Below, in pieces: positions 63,259-64,000 of a stretch of 64,000 nt of DNA (its first letter is position 1; each line of letters starts with the position of its first letter). The translations under genes were made by a program, and so were the position numbers. Source of the stretch: CAVWGP01 sp963754645 (lineage in GTDB: Bacteria; Pseudomonadota; Alphaproteobacteria; Bin65); contig CAVWGP010000011.1 of assembly GCA_963754645.1 (NCBI GenBank), positions 558,001 through 622,000 on the forward strand, given 5' to 3'. The notes beneath the pieces were generated by a model. That model was given only the letters and a program-made list of their open reading frames with translations. It was not told where the DNA came from and did no database searches.

Positions 63259-64000
63259 TTAGCGCAATTTGGCGGCGGCGCGTTTCAACACGCCGCGTTC
63301 GAGGAAGAGGGCGGTAATCGCGTCGGCCGGCGGCGCGAAGCCGGCGAGCTTGCGGCCGTCGAAGCCGCGCGGCCGCGGCAGCGCCACCGGCACGATGCGG
63401 TCGATCTTGCCGGGCCGCGCCGTCATCACCAGAACACGGTCCGCGAGCAGCACGGCCTCGTCGATGCTGTGGGTGACGAACAGCACGGTCTTGCCGGTTT
63501 CGAGCCACAGCGCTTCGAGATCGATGCGCATCTGCTCGCGCGTCAGCGCGTCGAGCGCGCCGAACGGCTCGTCCATCAGCAGCAGCGGCGGATCGTGGAT
63601 CAGCGCACGCACGATCGCCGTGCGCTGGCGCATGCCGCCCGAAAGCTCGCGCGGATAGCGGTTCCAGAATTCGCCGAGGCCGACGCGCTCCAGCAGATCG
63701 CGTGCCCGGCCGCGGAATTTCGCCGCGGCGCCGCCGCGCAGCTCGATCTGGATCAGCACATTGTCGAGCACGGTGCGCCATTCGAGCAGCACCGGGCTCT
63801 GGAACACGATGCCGAGCTCGGTCACCGGCCCCGTCACCGCCTTGCCGTTGACCTCGACCGTGCCGGCGCTGGCCGCAACAAGGCCGGCGACGATGCGCAG
63901 CAGCGTGCTCTTGCCGCAGCCCGACGGCCCGACGATGGCGAGAAATTCGCCCTTGCGGATTTCGAGATCGATGCCGTCGAGCGCGTCGGTGCGAGTGCCC
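63259..64000 (-). CDS. ABC transporter ATP-binding protein, nitrate/sulfonate/taurine type (5' end outside window)
   Basis: The frame is open to the right edge, so the start is missing. Visible are Walker A GPSGCGKSTLL (about 63920), the Q-loop VFQSPVLLEWRTV, the signature ELSGGMRQRTAIVRAL, Walker B PLLLMDEPFGALDALT and the H-loop FVTHSIDEAVLLADRV. The EAV..ADRV and MTARPGKI features fit the SsuB/TauB/NrtD group. It probably serves a solute used by the DapA-family and cupin genes just downstream, an inference from order. Confidence 0.93.
   Translation of the reverse strand, partial: GTRTDALDGIDLEIRKGEFLAIVGPSGCGKSTLLRIVAGLVAASAGTVEVNGKAVTGPVTELGIVFQSPVLLEWRTVLDNVLIQIELRGGAAAKFRGRARDLLERVGLGEFWNRYPRELSGGMRQRTAIVRALIHDPPLLLMDEPFGALDALTREQMRIDLEALWLETGKTVLFVTHSIDEAVLLADRVLVMTARPGKIDRIVPVALPRPRGFDGRKLAGFAPPADAITALFLERGVLKRAAAKLR

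Overview
The window looks like a chromosomal segment of a high-GC alphaproteobacterium, most like the Rhodospirillales and relatives. This rests on gene order rather than on any database search: hemC-hemD-mitofilin-HemY opposite tsaD-gpsA, ubiE/ubiB beside mutM-crotonase-rpsT, the ctaC-ctaD-ctaB-small ORF-ctaG-ctaE-DUF983-SURF1 block followed by thrC and an M16 peptidase, and glyQ-glyS-ppdK. No plasmid, phage or CRISPR signature was seen. One tRNA, tRNA-Thr(CGT), lies at the left edge.

Layout. 0-5.3 kb: tRNA-Thr and a leftward heme block (HemY-like, a hemD-mitofilin joined frame, hemC). 5.4-7.4 kb: tsaD-gpsA. 7.6-10.2 kb: leftward moeB-like, dut, coaBC in ATGA-type overlaps. 10.2-13.7 kb: a small DUF protein, ubiB, an unknown gene and ubiE. 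13.8-16.3 kb: mutM with a tandemly duplicated zinc-finger end, a crotonase and rpsT. 16.3-18.5 kb: a MarR regulator and a methyltransferase-like membrane protein sharing a long palindrome, then a CorA-type transporter. 18.7-25.2 kb: cytochrome aa3 oxidase operon. 25.2-31.4 kb: M32 peptidase, a lower-GC DinD/winged-helix islet, thrC, an M16 peptidase and a broken membrane gene. 31.4-36 kb: YqgE, DsbD-like protein, peroxiredoxin, rnhA-thrB, a Cache protein and an intergenic region with DnaA-box-like sites. 36-43 kb: glyQ, heavily disrupted glyS, ppdK, HIT protein. 43-55 kb: transport, crotonase, phosphotransferase, FAH, luciferase-like, apt, creatininase-family, OmpA-like and secreted protease genes. 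55.3-60.5 kb: typA, then an inserted pair of split PEP-synthase-like genes bounded by a second copy of the typA 3' end. 60.5-64 kb: secreted protein, ureidoglycolate-lyase-like gene, cupin, DapA-family gene and the end of an ABC ATPase gene.

The most interesting segment is 57.0-60.5 kb. Two overlapping genes resemble separated parts of PEP synthase (a mobile-histidine protein, and an ATP-grasp protein carrying a C-terminal cyclic-nucleotide-binding domain), an architecture reminiscent of phenylphosphate synthase subunits 1 and 2. They sit between two 120-bp copies of the typA 3' end that differ mainly at silent positions, as expected if one copy came from a related donor.

Caution on quality: several otherwise conserved genes (hemC, the M16 peptidase, a membrane protein, glyQ, glyS, a GNAT gene and both inserted genes) are interrupted by single-base indels. 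About 22 are insertions and 2 are deletions, heavily clustered in glyS. Uncorrected sequencing error is the simplest explanation, but real decay or tolerated frameshifting cannot be excluded from sequence alone.
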